Shown in pieces: positions 1-7,058 of a stretch of 11,793 nt of DNA. Source of the DNA: Patescibacteria group bacterium (GTDB taxonomy: Bacteria; Patescibacteriota; Patescibacteriia; UBA2591; UBA6264); contig JAHIMV010000019.1 in assembly GCA_018896315.1 (NCBI GenBank), forward strand, positions 1 through 11,793, written 5' to 3'. The notes under the pieces were generated by a model. That model saw nothing but the letters and a program-made list of their open reading frames with translations. It had not been told where the DNA came from and ran no database searches. Positions within the stretch are counted from its first letter, which is position 1; each line of letters starts with the position of its first letter. The translations under genes were made by a program, and so were the position numbers.

Positions 1-252
1 ATAACCAGCATGTGGTAAAATCATCATTTTTAAATCTCCTTTTATTTGGATATCTTCTGCTTGTTGTAAAAAATCATCAATCTGTTCTGATAAAACATCA
101 GGATCAGCCGAATAAAACGACCCTGCAACTACCGGCATTCTCACTGATAAATCTTTTTTGCTCATTTTTTCTTGTCCCATATAATAAAAAATTATTGAAA
201 TTATTAAAATTATTAAAATAATAAATATAATTAATAAAATTTTTTTTGTCAT
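1..252 (-). CDS. MEMO family protein (AmmeMemoRadiSam system protein B), 5' part only
   Basis: This is the N-terminal 84 codons of a gene that continues past the left edge. Hand translation of the minus strand from an ATG at 252 gives a hydrophobic stretch of Ile/Leu (residues about 5-24), then a basic linker. It then gives MPVVAGSFYSADPDVLSEQI near residue 38 and LPHAGY at the cut edge. VAGSFYxADP followed by a conserved PHAGY is the start of MEMO1-like proteins, which share a fold with class III nonheme-iron dioxygenases and co-occur with AMMECR1 and a radical SAM enzyme. The next gene upstream is that radical SAM enzyme, which supports the call. The hydrophobic start is unusual for this family. 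It may be a membrane anchor, or translation could begin at Met25 or Met30, making the AT-rich stretch a leader. There is no Shine-Dalgarno motif to decide. The metal-binding His/Cys residues beyond the first PHAGY histidine lie outside the window. Confidence 0.85.
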   Translation of the reverse strand, partial: MTKKILLIIFIILIILIISIIFYYMGQEKMSKKDLSVRMPVVAGSFYSADPDVLSEQIDDFLQQAEDIQIKGDLKMMILPHAGY

Positions 253-289
253 AATTGTTGAAATTAAAGCAGTTTTCTAATAAAACTCT

Positions 290-1411
290 TTATTTCCAAA
301 TACCTGGAATCTGTTCTCCATTAGCACAAAGTCCTTGGTTAAAATTAATCTGGGTAACAAAATATCCTTTCCTTTCAATGGCCATTTCTTGTGAGCCAGG
401 GCAATAAGTAGACTCTGTTTGCCAGTCTCCTAAATTACCAGTATAGACATATTTTAAACCCTGTTCAAGGGCAATTTTTCTTAAATCTCTAACTGTTTGT
501 TCCGGGGTTGGAGGCAGATTAATCAATTTATACATTGGATGAAAACGAGAAAAATGCAAAGGAACATCTTCTCCAAGATTTTTCTTAATCCACTGGCTCA
601 TTTGTCTTATTTCTTCAGGGTCGTCATTTTCCCCAGGAATCACCAAATAAACTATTTCCAGCCAGACACCCTGTTCTTTAATGGTTTTTAAAGTATTTAA
701 AACAGGTTCTAATTCACCGCCGACAATTTTCTTATAAAAACCGTTATTAAAGGCTTTTAAATCTATTTTAATTGCGTCAACATACTGGCAAAGCTCTTTT
801 AATGGTTCGGGGTTAATATAGCCGGCGCTAATAACGACATTTTTTAAACCTTTTTGTTTTGCTAACTTAGCGGTTTCCAGCATATATTCGAAAAAAACTG
901 TCGGTTCTGTATAGGTGTAAGCAATGCTTTCTGCGCCAAAATTAAGAGCTTCTTCAACTAATTGTTGCGGCGTTTTTTCTACGCTCTGGACATCTTCAGG
1001 AAAAGCTTGAGAAATCTCCCAATTTTGACAATAAAGACAACGTAAATTACAACCAGCTGTAGCTACAGAATAAGCAGTGCTTCCCGGTAAAAAATGAAAT
1101 AAAGGTTTTTTTTCAATCGGGTCTAAATGAATACTTACTGGTTGACCATAAACAAGAGAATAAAGCTTGCCTTTTATGTTTTTTCTAACCCGGCAAATTC
1201 CTGTTTCTCCTAAATTTAAAACACAAAAACGCGGACAAAGCTGACATTGAACGACTCCACCTCCTAATTTCTCATAATACTCAGCTTCTTTTAAATTCCC
1301 TGCTATTTCCGGTTTTAATTCTGATTCAAAAATATGATATTTAATAATATAGCTAACAGAAAGCGTCAAAATAACGAGCAAAATGGCAATAGAAAAAAAC
1401 TTTCTCCACAT
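290..1411 (-). CDS. amrS: AmmeMemoRadiSam system radical SAM enzyme, membrane anchored
   Basis: Radical SAM protein of 373 aa. An N-terminal hydrophobic helix (residues about 5-23, preceded by WRK) precedes a four-cysteine cluster C56/C59/C63/C73 (CxxCPRxC, then a Cys in the GICRVRKN segment). The radical SAM CxxxCxxC follows at C121/C125/C128 (GCNLRCLYCQNWEISQ). The strings LYSLVYG, DPIEKKPLFHFLPGS and CQNWEISQ are hallmarks of the AmmeMemoRadiSam radical SAM family, whose reaction is not established. The C-terminus normally carries a small Cys-rich ribbon. Here it reads YCPGS (C337) and LCANG (C362), so half of the usual cysteines appear to be lost. The positive N-terminus suggests a cytoplasmic N-terminus with the catalytic domain outside, but that topology is hard to reconcile with SAM availability. 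No alternative Met exists between the helix and the Cys motifs. It lies 3 nt after the stop of the membrane redox protein and 37 nt before the MEMO gene, so all three are probably one transcript. Confidence 0.92.
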   Translation of the reverse strand: MWRKFFSIAILLVILTLSVSYIIKYHIFESELKPEIAGNLKEAEYYEKLGGGVVQCQLCPRFCVLNLGETGICRVRKNIKGKLYSLVYGQPVSIHLDPIEKKPLFHFLPGSTAYSVATAGCNLRCLYCQNWEISQAFPEDVQSVEKTPQQLVEEALNFGAESIAYTYTEPTVFFEYMLETAKLAKQKGLKNVVISAGYINPEPLKELCQYVDAIKIDLKAFNNGFYKKIVGGELEPVLNTLKTIKEQGVWLEIVYLVIPGENDDPEEIRQMSQWIKKNLGEDVPLHFSRFHPMYKLINLPPTPEQTVRDLRKIALEQGLKYVYTGNLGDWQTESTYCPGSQEMAIERKGYFVTQINFNQGLCANGEQIPGIWK

Positions 1412-1414
1412 ATA

Positions 1415-2692
1415 TTATTTTTGTTTACGCTTTTTTAAAAAAGATAATTTAGATAATAATGTTAACACTGTTCCATAAGGACAGAAAAATTGACACCATG
1501 GACGATAAATAAAAACTGATAAAATAATTAAAATAAATAAAAGGATGATGGCTGTGACAGTAACAAAGCGACCAAAAAGAGCGCCAAAAGGATCAATGCC
1601 GCACAAAATTGGTTTTCTTAGAATCAACAGAACCAAAACAACAAAAGCTAAAAAATAGTATTTAAATTGCCCCCGCCAGCGCCCTTTAGGTAAAATATCT
1701 TTTGACAAGCATTTACATTTCGTAAATTTCTTGGCTTGAAAAATAAATTCTTGAAATCCACCAAGAGGACATATCCAATCACAATAAATTTTACCTATTA
1801 ATAATGCTAAAATAATTGGCAAAATAAAGAACAAAAAAGGCGCCAAACTCATTACTATTCTGCTTCCATCAATAAAAAGCAATTGAAAAGTGCGAATAGG
1901 ACAAAGAGCGTTTTTTAAAACAAAACCAAAATAAATTAAAGAAACGAGTAAAATTAAATTTCTTGCCCAAGAATATCTCTTGTATTTAATAAAGGAAAAC
2001 AAAACAGCCAGAAAAATCAGCAAACAAAAAACTATTAAAGGAATATAATTCTCTATTAAACCCTGATTATAAAATATACAAGTTGAACAAGAACCAGAAG
2101 AAACTAAACCACTAAGACCATAAATTAAAAAAATTGTTCCAGCTAAAATGGCTATTATTTGAGCAATTCTTTGAAAAATCTTTTTAGCGCTCAAAAGACC
2201 TAAAAATACAAAAGGAATTAAATAAAGACAAGTGGCAATGAAAAAACTAATAAAAAACAAAATGCCATTGCCTACTCCACCTAAATCAAAAATATAGGTT
2301 AGGGCCAGAATAAAAGGAGGGCAAACATTAACCCCGGTTAAAAAACCAGCTAAGGCTGGAAATTTAATTTTTTTAAAAAAGCCACAAAATCGTTTTTTCT
2401 CTTTTAACAAACCAATGCCGTAAAAAATCAATAAAACTGCCAAGAAAATTAAAGCAACCAAATTTATTTTTCTAAGAATATCGCTCTGCGCTTTTAACCC
2501 TAAATAACCTATTAAAGCGCCAAATAAAACATAGCCAAGAAAACGACCCGCAATAAATTTAAAAAAAACAAAAAAAGACTGTTTAATCTTTTTTCCTTCT
2601 GTTAAAACAAGTGAAGTCAGAATTGGCGCGCACCAGGTGAGACAAAAAACACCCGTGGCTAATCCTAACAAAAAGCCATTGATAATTAACAT
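1415..2692 (-). CDS. DsbD/TauE-like membrane domain fused to NapH/NosR-like 4Fe-4S membrane domain
   Basis: Polytopic membrane protein of 425 aa. The N-terminal half (about 1-195) has six or so hydrophobic helices with GFLLGLATGVFCLTWCAP (C17, C21) and a repeat-like GFLTGVNVCPPF (C124). This resembles the DsbD_2/UreH/sulfite-exporter-like domain that moves reducing equivalents or small solutes across the membrane. A short loop holds CSTC (C202/C205). The C-terminal half (about 213-425) has further helices with two CX3CP motifs, YCDWICPLGG (C304/C308) and RPWCQFFCPYG (C400/C404), plus LCPIRTF (C264), LCGIDPFG (C364) and a CKC pair (326/328). Paired CX3CP motifs in a membrane core are characteristic of NapH/NosR/CcoG-type electron-transfer proteins. 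I infer a transmembrane electron conduit serving the neighbouring radical SAM/MEMO proteins. Its gene starts 9 nt after the PflX-like gene ends and stops 3 nt before the radical SAM start. The fusion of these two modules looks unusual. No soluble ferredoxin domain is present. Confidence 0.8.
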   Translation of the reverse strand: MLIINGFLLGLATGVFCLTWCAPILTSLVLTEGKKIKQSFFVFFKFIAGRFLGYVLFGALIGYLGLKAQSDILRKINLVALIFLAVLLIFYGIGLLKEKKRFCGFFKKIKFPALAGFLTGVNVCPPFILALTYIFDLGGVGNGILFFISFFIATCLYLIPFVFLGLLSAKKIFQRIAQIIAILAGTIFLIYGLSGLVSSGSCSTCIFYNQGLIENYIPLIVFCLLIFLAVLFSFIKYKRYSWARNLILLVSLIYFGFVLKNALCPIRTFQLLFIDGSRIVMSLAPFLFFILPIILALLIGKIYCDWICPLGGFQEFIFQAKKFTKCKCLSKDILPKGRWRGQFKYYFLAFVVLVLLILRKPILCGIDPFGALFGRFVTVTAIILLFILIILSVFIYRPWCQFFCPYGTVLTLLSKLSFLKKRKQK

Positions 2693-2701
2693 GTTTAAAA
2701 A

Positions 2702-3619
2702 TTACTCAGTAAACCACTTTAAATTATAATTTTTAGCCAATTCAACAACATTTTTATATTCTTCAGTGGTAATTATCCGATTAATTTCAGGAAATTCTTT
2801 TGTGCGCCAACAAGGACTATATCGATTCATAATATTAACAAAAGTATTTGGAGAAATTCTTTTAGCTAAAAATTTTAAAACTCTTTCAGAGCCAGCTAAA
2901 TTACTAGGGAGAATAAGATGACGGACAAAAAGTCCTTTTTTTATTAAATCATCTGTACCAATTTCTAAGTTGCCTACTTGTCTATGCATTTCTTTTATTG
3001 ATTTCTTAGCTATTTCAAAATAACCAGGAGCTTGTGAATATTTAACTGCCATTTTTTCATCTGAATATTTAAAATCTGGCAAATAAATATCAACAATTCC
3101 GGATAGTAATTTTAAAGTTTCTACTGAATCATAAGAATTAGTGTTATATACAAGGGGAATTTTTAATCCCCCTTTAATGGCGTGAGGTAAACTGGCTAAA
3201 ATTTGAGGTACTTGAGAAGTAGGATTAATCAAGTTTATATTATGACAGCCTAACTTTTGTAGTTTTAGCATAATTTTAGCCAAGGCTTTGTCACTTACTT
3301 CTTTGCCTGGAACTATCCTGCCTCTTTCTAATTGGCTAATATTATAACTTTGACAATAAGCGCAGGAAAGATTACAAAAATTAAAATTAATTGCTCCTGT
3401 TCCGTATTTGCCAATTAAAAATTTTTCCTCGCTATAACCAGGATTAAAACTAAAAACAACTGCTTTATTTCCTAAATAACAATAACCTTTTTCGTTTTTA
3501 GTCCTATTTGCCCCGCATTTTCTCGGACAAACTCGGCAAGATTCAAGCATTTGATTAGCTTTTTCAATCCTTGAATTAAGTTCTTTTTCAGTTAAATTAA
3601 GATAACTTGGATATTTCAT
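2702..3619 (-). CDS. Radical SAM protein, PflX-like (COG1313)
   Basis: Radical SAM protein of 305 aa without membrane segments, so cytoplasmic. An N-terminal Cys set C28/C31/C35/C47 (ESCRVCPRKCGANR, then KGYC) precedes the radical SAM CxxxCxxC at C82/C86/C89 (NFCNLSCAYCQSYNIS). The order CxxCPRxCGxxR...G-Y/F-C...GTGAINFNFCNLSCxYCQ matches the PflX family, described as homologous to pyruvate formate-lyase activating enzymes but with unknown substrate. Conserved downstream blocks include NLINPTSQVP, YNTNSYD, VDIYLPDFKY and VRHLILPSN. No formate-lyase glycyl-radical enzyme is seen nearby, so a formate-lyase activase role is not supported. It is a relative of, but clearly distinct from, the AmrS-type enzyme two genes downstream. 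The two share the extra four-Cys N-terminal motif. The gene is co-directional, with 29 nt to the gene upstream and 9 nt to the gene downstream. Confidence 0.88.
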   Translation of the reverse strand: MKYPSYLNLTEKELNSRIEKANQMLESCRVCPRKCGANRTKNEKGYCYLGNKAVVFSFNPGYSEEKFLIGKYGTGAINFNFCNLSCAYCQSYNISQLERGRIVPGKEVSDKALAKIMLKLQKLGCHNINLINPTSQVPQILASLPHAIKGGLKIPLVYNTNSYDSVETLKLLSGIVDIYLPDFKYSDEKMAVKYSQAPGYFEIAKKSIKEMHRQVGNLEIGTDDLIKKGLFVRHLILPSNLAGSERVLKFLAKRISPNTFVNIMNRYSPCWRTKEFPEINRIITTEEYKNVVELAKNYNLKWFTE

Positions 3620-3648
3620 ATTTTAAATATATTATTTTGAGTATATAT

Positions 3649-4605
3649 CTACCTCTTCTTGGTCTTGGTCACCTTAACACTTAATAAATAAGTTATTAAG
3701 GCCATGGTAGCAAACAAAAAATCATGAAGCCATTGTGAATACAGATTTTTAGGATGATTATCCACTTCTTTTTCAACCGTCAATTTTTTATTAGTAAGAA
3801 CTCTTGGTCGGCTATAAATCATGATCGCGCCTTTTTTAAGAAAGGACATTTCTCTATTACTAATTGGTTTAAAAGCCTGATTAAACTTTTCAACCAAATC
3901 CTTATCTGCACCTGGTTGAGGTAAACCTTCAGGAATAACTAAAACATCAACTTTTGAAATAAAATCAGCTAATTTTGACGAGATTAATTTTGTTTTGTTT
4001 TGACTTACATATTTGCGAATATGCGCCGGTGCAGCAAAATCCGGAATAATAGAATCTTCATACATAGTTACTTGAAAAAGGCTTAAAAGTTTAATTAATG
4101 CTTTAAATGGTCTTGAAGCGCTAATCATACCATAAAATCCGAGTTTAATTTGAGAATCTAATTTAGGAAAACGACGCCATAAAGTATAAACTAAAGCCAA
4201 AGCACCAAGAGCATGCTCATCACCGCCACATAGTCCATTGATAATAGGAATATTTACTTTAGTGGCAAGCTTTTTTAAATCTAATTCTTCTTTATGTCTG
4301 ACTATCATAATGTCAACAATACTTCCAATCACTGTTAAAGTATCCTCAATATCTCCTACGCCTGCCGAGACCCAACTTCCTTGCCCGCCAATAATGCTGG
4401 TATAACTTCCACCCAACTTAGCAATCGCTGTTTCTGATAAAGCTCGAGTTCCCACACTTTCTTTAAAAAACATACTCCCCAATACCTTACCTCGACAAAG
4501 ATGGCTAAAATCACCCCCGGCTTGTAAAATCTTGGCTTGCTGAAAAACCTTAAGATAATCAGTCTTGGTAAAGTCTTCAACGGAAATAAAATGCTTAATT
4601 GACAT
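3649..4605 (-). CDS. Aspartate/ornithine carbamoyltransferase-like protein with altered active-site motifs
   Basis: Protein of 318 aa, the normal length for the ATCase/OTCase family and colinear with it. It starts KHFISVEDFTK like carbamoyltransferases (usual KHLLS..DL). FFKESVGTRALSE at 47-59 takes the place of FFEPSTRTRxSFE, and ends in a conserved LGG. IEDTLTVIGSIVDIMIVRH at 86-104 keeps the DT and RH pair. At 131-134 HALG replaces the carbamoyl-phosphate/aspartate-site HPTQ, with the His kept. SASRP at 162-166 keeps the Arg of the xGRTVHS motif. At 264-268 YSRPR replaces HPLPR. The first Arg of STRT, the catalytic-site Lys region, the Gln of HPxQ and the HPLPR histidine are therefore missing. 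I infer that it does not make carbamoyl-aspartate or citrulline, and may use a different acyl or phosphorylated substrate or be non-catalytic. No other pyrimidine or arginine gene lies in the window. It is co-directional, 23 nt after the phosphohistidine gene. The start ATG at 4605 fits the family start. Confidence 0.82.
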   Translation of the reverse strand: MSIKHFISVEDFTKTDYLKVFQQAKILQAGGDFSHLCRGKVLGSMFFKESVGTRALSETAIAKLGGSYTSIIGGQGSWVSAGVGDIEDTLTVIGSIVDIMIVRHKEELDLKKLATKVNIPIINGLCGGDEHALGALALVYTLWRRFPKLDSQIKLGFYGMISASRPFKALIKLLSLFQVTMYEDSIIPDFAAPAHIRKYVSQNKTKLISSKLADFISKVDVLVIPEGLPQPGADKDLVEKFNQAFKPISNREMSFLKKGAIMIYSRPRVLTNKKLTVEKEVDNHPKNLYSQWLHDFLFATMALITYLLSVKVTKTKKR

Positions 4606-4628
4606 AGTTTTGTTAATTTATATATTAT

Positions 4629-6200
4629 CTATTTAATTATTTTCACCAATCCTTTATTGGCATCCACCTCTATCTTGTCTCCAGTTTTAAACACTGAAAT
4701 CAAATTTCTAATCCCAACCACACAAGGTTTTTTTATCTCTCGAGCAACAATAGCGGCATGACAAGTAGACCCGCCTTTTTCAGTTAAAATAGCGGAAGCT
4801 TTTTCCATGGCTGGTAAAAAATCCGGAGTTGTGTTGCCAGTCACTAAAATTTCACCCCTTTTCAGGGTAGCAACCTCAAGAACAGATTTTAATAATCTCA
4901 CTTTACCAATTACCTTTCCCGGCGAAACAGGCATCCCTTTATATTCGTTTTTACCTCTTTTAATGGGTTGAGAAGCAACTTGTTTTTCAAAAGCCAAAGC
5001 GGCTGCTCCTTCTAAGCTAAAAAACTTTTCTCTTACCTTATTACTATACAGAAAAATACAAGCTTTCTTTCTCTGAGCTAAAAATTTTTTATCCACCTTA
5101 TGCGCTATAATTAATTTCTCAATCTCCTCTGGTGTTAAACACCTTATCTCATTAATACTTAAACTATTTCTTTCAGCTATCTCCTTAAGTAGTAAATTAA
5201 AGAAATATGCTAATCGAGCCACCCCTTGTTTTCTCATATCTGTCCAATAGATTAAATGATCGAGCCAGAAAACTATATTACGATAATCTCTTTTTCCTTT
5301 TATTTTAAGCTGTTTAAGAATCTTTTCCTTTTGCTTTTTTACTAAATAACTCCTTTGTTGTATATTTTTTAATCTTCTTAAAATATCCTCTTGTTGGATA
5401 ATCTCTAGGAGTTCATTAACAAAAAACTTCTCATCTAAATAATAAGTATCAACATAATTGTTGTTTATCCAATAAAATTGACGGCTGCATCTTTTTAACA
5501 ACTGATTAATTTTTTTAAAAGATAAAATGTGATCAAAGTTTTTTGTTAAAAAAACTGACTTTAAGTGTTTATTCTTCTTAATGAGGATAGCTATTTTAAA
5601 TAGGAATTCTTCGGCTTTGACTCGGTACTGTCTGGAAGTGGTAGTTGTCAAAATTTCAAAAAATTTTCTTTTTTGACGATTATCTTTAAGGTTATCTAAA
5701 CCATCCCAAATAAATTCTTCTAAATACCAATTAATTGATTCACAAAGAACTAATGGGGCAAAAAAATCTCTAAAACTTAAACAAAGTTGTTGCCAAAGCC
5801 GACTTAAACTTTTGTCACTTAATCCTTTTAATTGATAAAATATTGGCTTCTCTGTTAACTCTTTTATTCTCTTTAGCCGATGAAAAGATTTTTTCTCCGA
5901 CTTATTAACTAAATTTCTAACACCTCCTTTTCTTAAAATCTGCTGAATAAACTCTTTTACTGCTATTCTGGCTTCAGGCGGTGACATACAAATTCTTGCA
6001 TTAACGTAATTTTTGGTGCTGGCGAGAAAACTTTGATTTTTCAGTCCAAACATTTTAATCATCTGTTTTTCTGCATCTATAAATAATTTACAAACATAAA
6101 CCGGAACCCGCTGCCCTGGCGCATCATAAGTCCAGTCAATTGCTTTTGGCCAATTTCTGGTATTGGACATTGAAGATTTATTAGCAGCCTGTTTTGTCAT
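4629..6200 (-). CDS. PEP-utilising phosphohistidine (mobile-domain) protein without ATP-grasp domain
   Basis: The chosen start (ATG at 6200) gives 523 aa and overlaps the stop of the upstream methyltransferase as ATGA, typical of translational coupling. An upstream in-frame ATG at 6224 would lie inside that gene and is less likely. The C-terminal domain (about 422-523) is the PEP-utilising swivelling domain: GMPVSPGKVIGKV, then LVTGNTTPDFLPAMEKA, then EKGGSTCHAAIVARE with the phospho-accepting His481, then PCVVG and GDKIEVDANKG. In pyruvate phosphate dikinase, PEP synthase and rifampin phosphotransferase this His shuttles phosphate between an ATP-grasp domain and a second site. Here no ATP-grasp (PPDK_N) domain is seen. 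The first 420 residues are a lysine-rich, largely helical region with WLDHLIYWTDMRKQ and LTPEEIEKLI, which resembles the linker region seen in similar stand-alone proteins of uncultured bacteria. The phosphate donor must come from elsewhere, or the protein has a binding role. No membrane segment is visible. Confidence 0.85.
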   Translation of the reverse strand: MTKQAANKSSMSNTRNWPKAIDWTYDAPGQRVPVYVCKLFIDAEKQMIKMFGLKNQSFLASTKNYVNARICMSPPEARIAVKEFIQQILRKGGVRNLVNKSEKKSFHRLKRIKELTEKPIFYQLKGLSDKSLSRLWQQLCLSFRDFFAPLVLCESINWYLEEFIWDGLDNLKDNRQKRKFFEILTTTTSRQYRVKAEEFLFKIAILIKKNKHLKSVFLTKNFDHILSFKKINQLLKRCSRQFYWINNNYVDTYYLDEKFFVNELLEIIQQEDILRRLKNIQQRSYLVKKQKEKILKQLKIKGKRDYRNIVFWLDHLIYWTDMRKQGVARLAYFFNLLLKEIAERNSLSINEIRCLTPEEIEKLIIAHKVDKKFLAQRKKACIFLYSNKVREKFFSLEGAAALAFEKQVASQPIKRGKNEYKGMPVSPGKVIGKVRLLKSVLEVATLKRGEILVTGNTTPDFLPAMEKASAILTEKGGSTCHAAIVAREIKKPCVVGIRNLISVFKTGDKIEVDANKGLVKIIK

Positions 6201-7039
6201 TTTCTTAAAAAATAAATTGGGCAATTAAAAACATAAGGGTGGTCTGTTCCATGTTTAATATCAGAAATTTTAAAAAACCTTTTAAGTAATTTTTCTGTTT
6301 TTTTAAATGAATAAAGCCACCAGATTTTCCCAGGAGGATATGTTTGGCGACAAATTTTAAGAATATTTTCAATCTTCTTTTTCAATTTTTTATCTTTAGT
6401 TTTAGAAATAATTCTTTTTAATCCTTGAGTCATTCTATCAGTAGAAAAAATTTCTTTTTCAGAACTACTAAAAGCCATGAAAAAATCCCAACATAAATAA
6501 TTAATTTGAAGTTTGTTTAACTTTTTATACTTAACCCATTTGTCCGTCATTACCTTTCCGCCACCAAATTTATCTTTTACCTCTGTCATCTGACGAGTTA
6601 TAAAATATCCACCAAGCTTTAAAACATCTTTTATGTTAATTAAAAAATTAGGTTGAAATTTAGGAGGAACATTGCAGATAACAAGATCTCCCAAAACAAA
6701 ATCATAATAATTTTTAGCCAAGGGCATTGTTAACCAACTGGACTTTACCCATGTTTCTTGACTAGTTCTATATTTTTGCTTCATTAAACCAACTAAACCT
6801 TGGAGCATTTCTAAAGAAATATCAATACAAGTAACTTCTGCTTTTAATTCATGTGTTAAATCACGAAATTCTGGCGTTGATCCTAAAACTAATATTCGAA
6901 GATTTTCTTTCTTTTTATTAAGAATATACTTTTTAATAATCTGGCATTCTGATTTAGAGGGAACAACTGGCCGCGTAAAAATAGACCATCGATTAGCAAG
7001 ACTAGCATGCCAAAAAACACCCGTTTGAGACTTAAACAT
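6197..7039 (-). CDS. SAM-dependent methyltransferase, class I, 'VLGxTPExRD' subfamily
   Basis: Protein of 280 aa with a Rossmann methyltransferase layout. Motif I is VLGSTPEFRD (51-60) in place of GxGxG. The acidic residue after strand 2 is in VTCIDISLEM (D73). Motif IV is YYDFVLGDLVICNVPP (111-126), followed by LKLGGYFITR (motif V/VI region). The N-terminus has an aromatic WHASLANRW..F..P..PS segment, which is shared with the complete paralogue at 10641-11513. The C-terminus (about residues 150-280) is a variable substrate domain ending in NCPIYFLRK. The methyl acceptor is unknown. No signal or membrane segment is seen. Its stop overlaps the start of the phosphohistidine protein by four bases, so the pair is translationally coupled. 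It begins 19 nt after the hydrolase gene. It is likely a small-molecule or protein methyltransferase, and nothing indicates rRNA or DNA as substrate. Confidence 0.85.
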   Translation of the reverse strand: MFKSQTGVFWHASLANRWSIFTRPVVPSKSECQIIKKYILNKKKENLRILVLGSTPEFRDLTHELKAEVTCIDISLEMLQGLVGLMKQKYRTSQETWVKSSWLTMPLAKNYYDFVLGDLVICNVPPKFQPNFLINIKDVLKLGGYFITRQMTEVKDKFGGGKVMTDKWVKYKKLNKLQINYLCWDFFMAFSSSEKEIFSTDRMTQGLKRIISKTKDKKLKKKIENILKICRQTYPPGKIWWLYSFKKTEKLLKRFFKISDIKHGTDHPYVFNCPIYFLRK

Positions 7040-7058
7040 ATAGCTAAAATTATCTAGT

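Noticed and set aside
12..221. Plus-strand open frame of 69 codons rich in Leu/Lys
   Set aside because: It lies antisense to the MEMO gene, whose family motifs are clear on the minus strand; low-complexity AT-rich DNA explains the open frame.
175..250. AT-rich run as an origin or regulatory tract
   Set aside because: It translates cleanly as a hydrophobic N-terminus in frame with the MEMO domain; no repeats of DnaA-box type are seen.
497..691. Plus-strand open frame of 64 codons
   Set aside because: It is antisense to the radical SAM enzyme with intact family motifs; no recognisable domain.
1240..1275. AGGAGG-like string inside the radical SAM gene that might mark an internal start
   Set aside because: It results from a run of Gly codons, and no ATG, GTG or TTG codon in frame follows at a useful distance.
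4356..4580. Minus-strand frame of 74 codons within the carbamoyltransferase-like gene
   Set aside because: Alternative frame of a gene whose family similarity runs through the whole region.
6200..6224. Upstream ATG of the phosphohistidine protein
   Set aside because: It would begin inside the methyltransferase gene, while the ATG at 6200 forms a standard ATGA coupling overlap.
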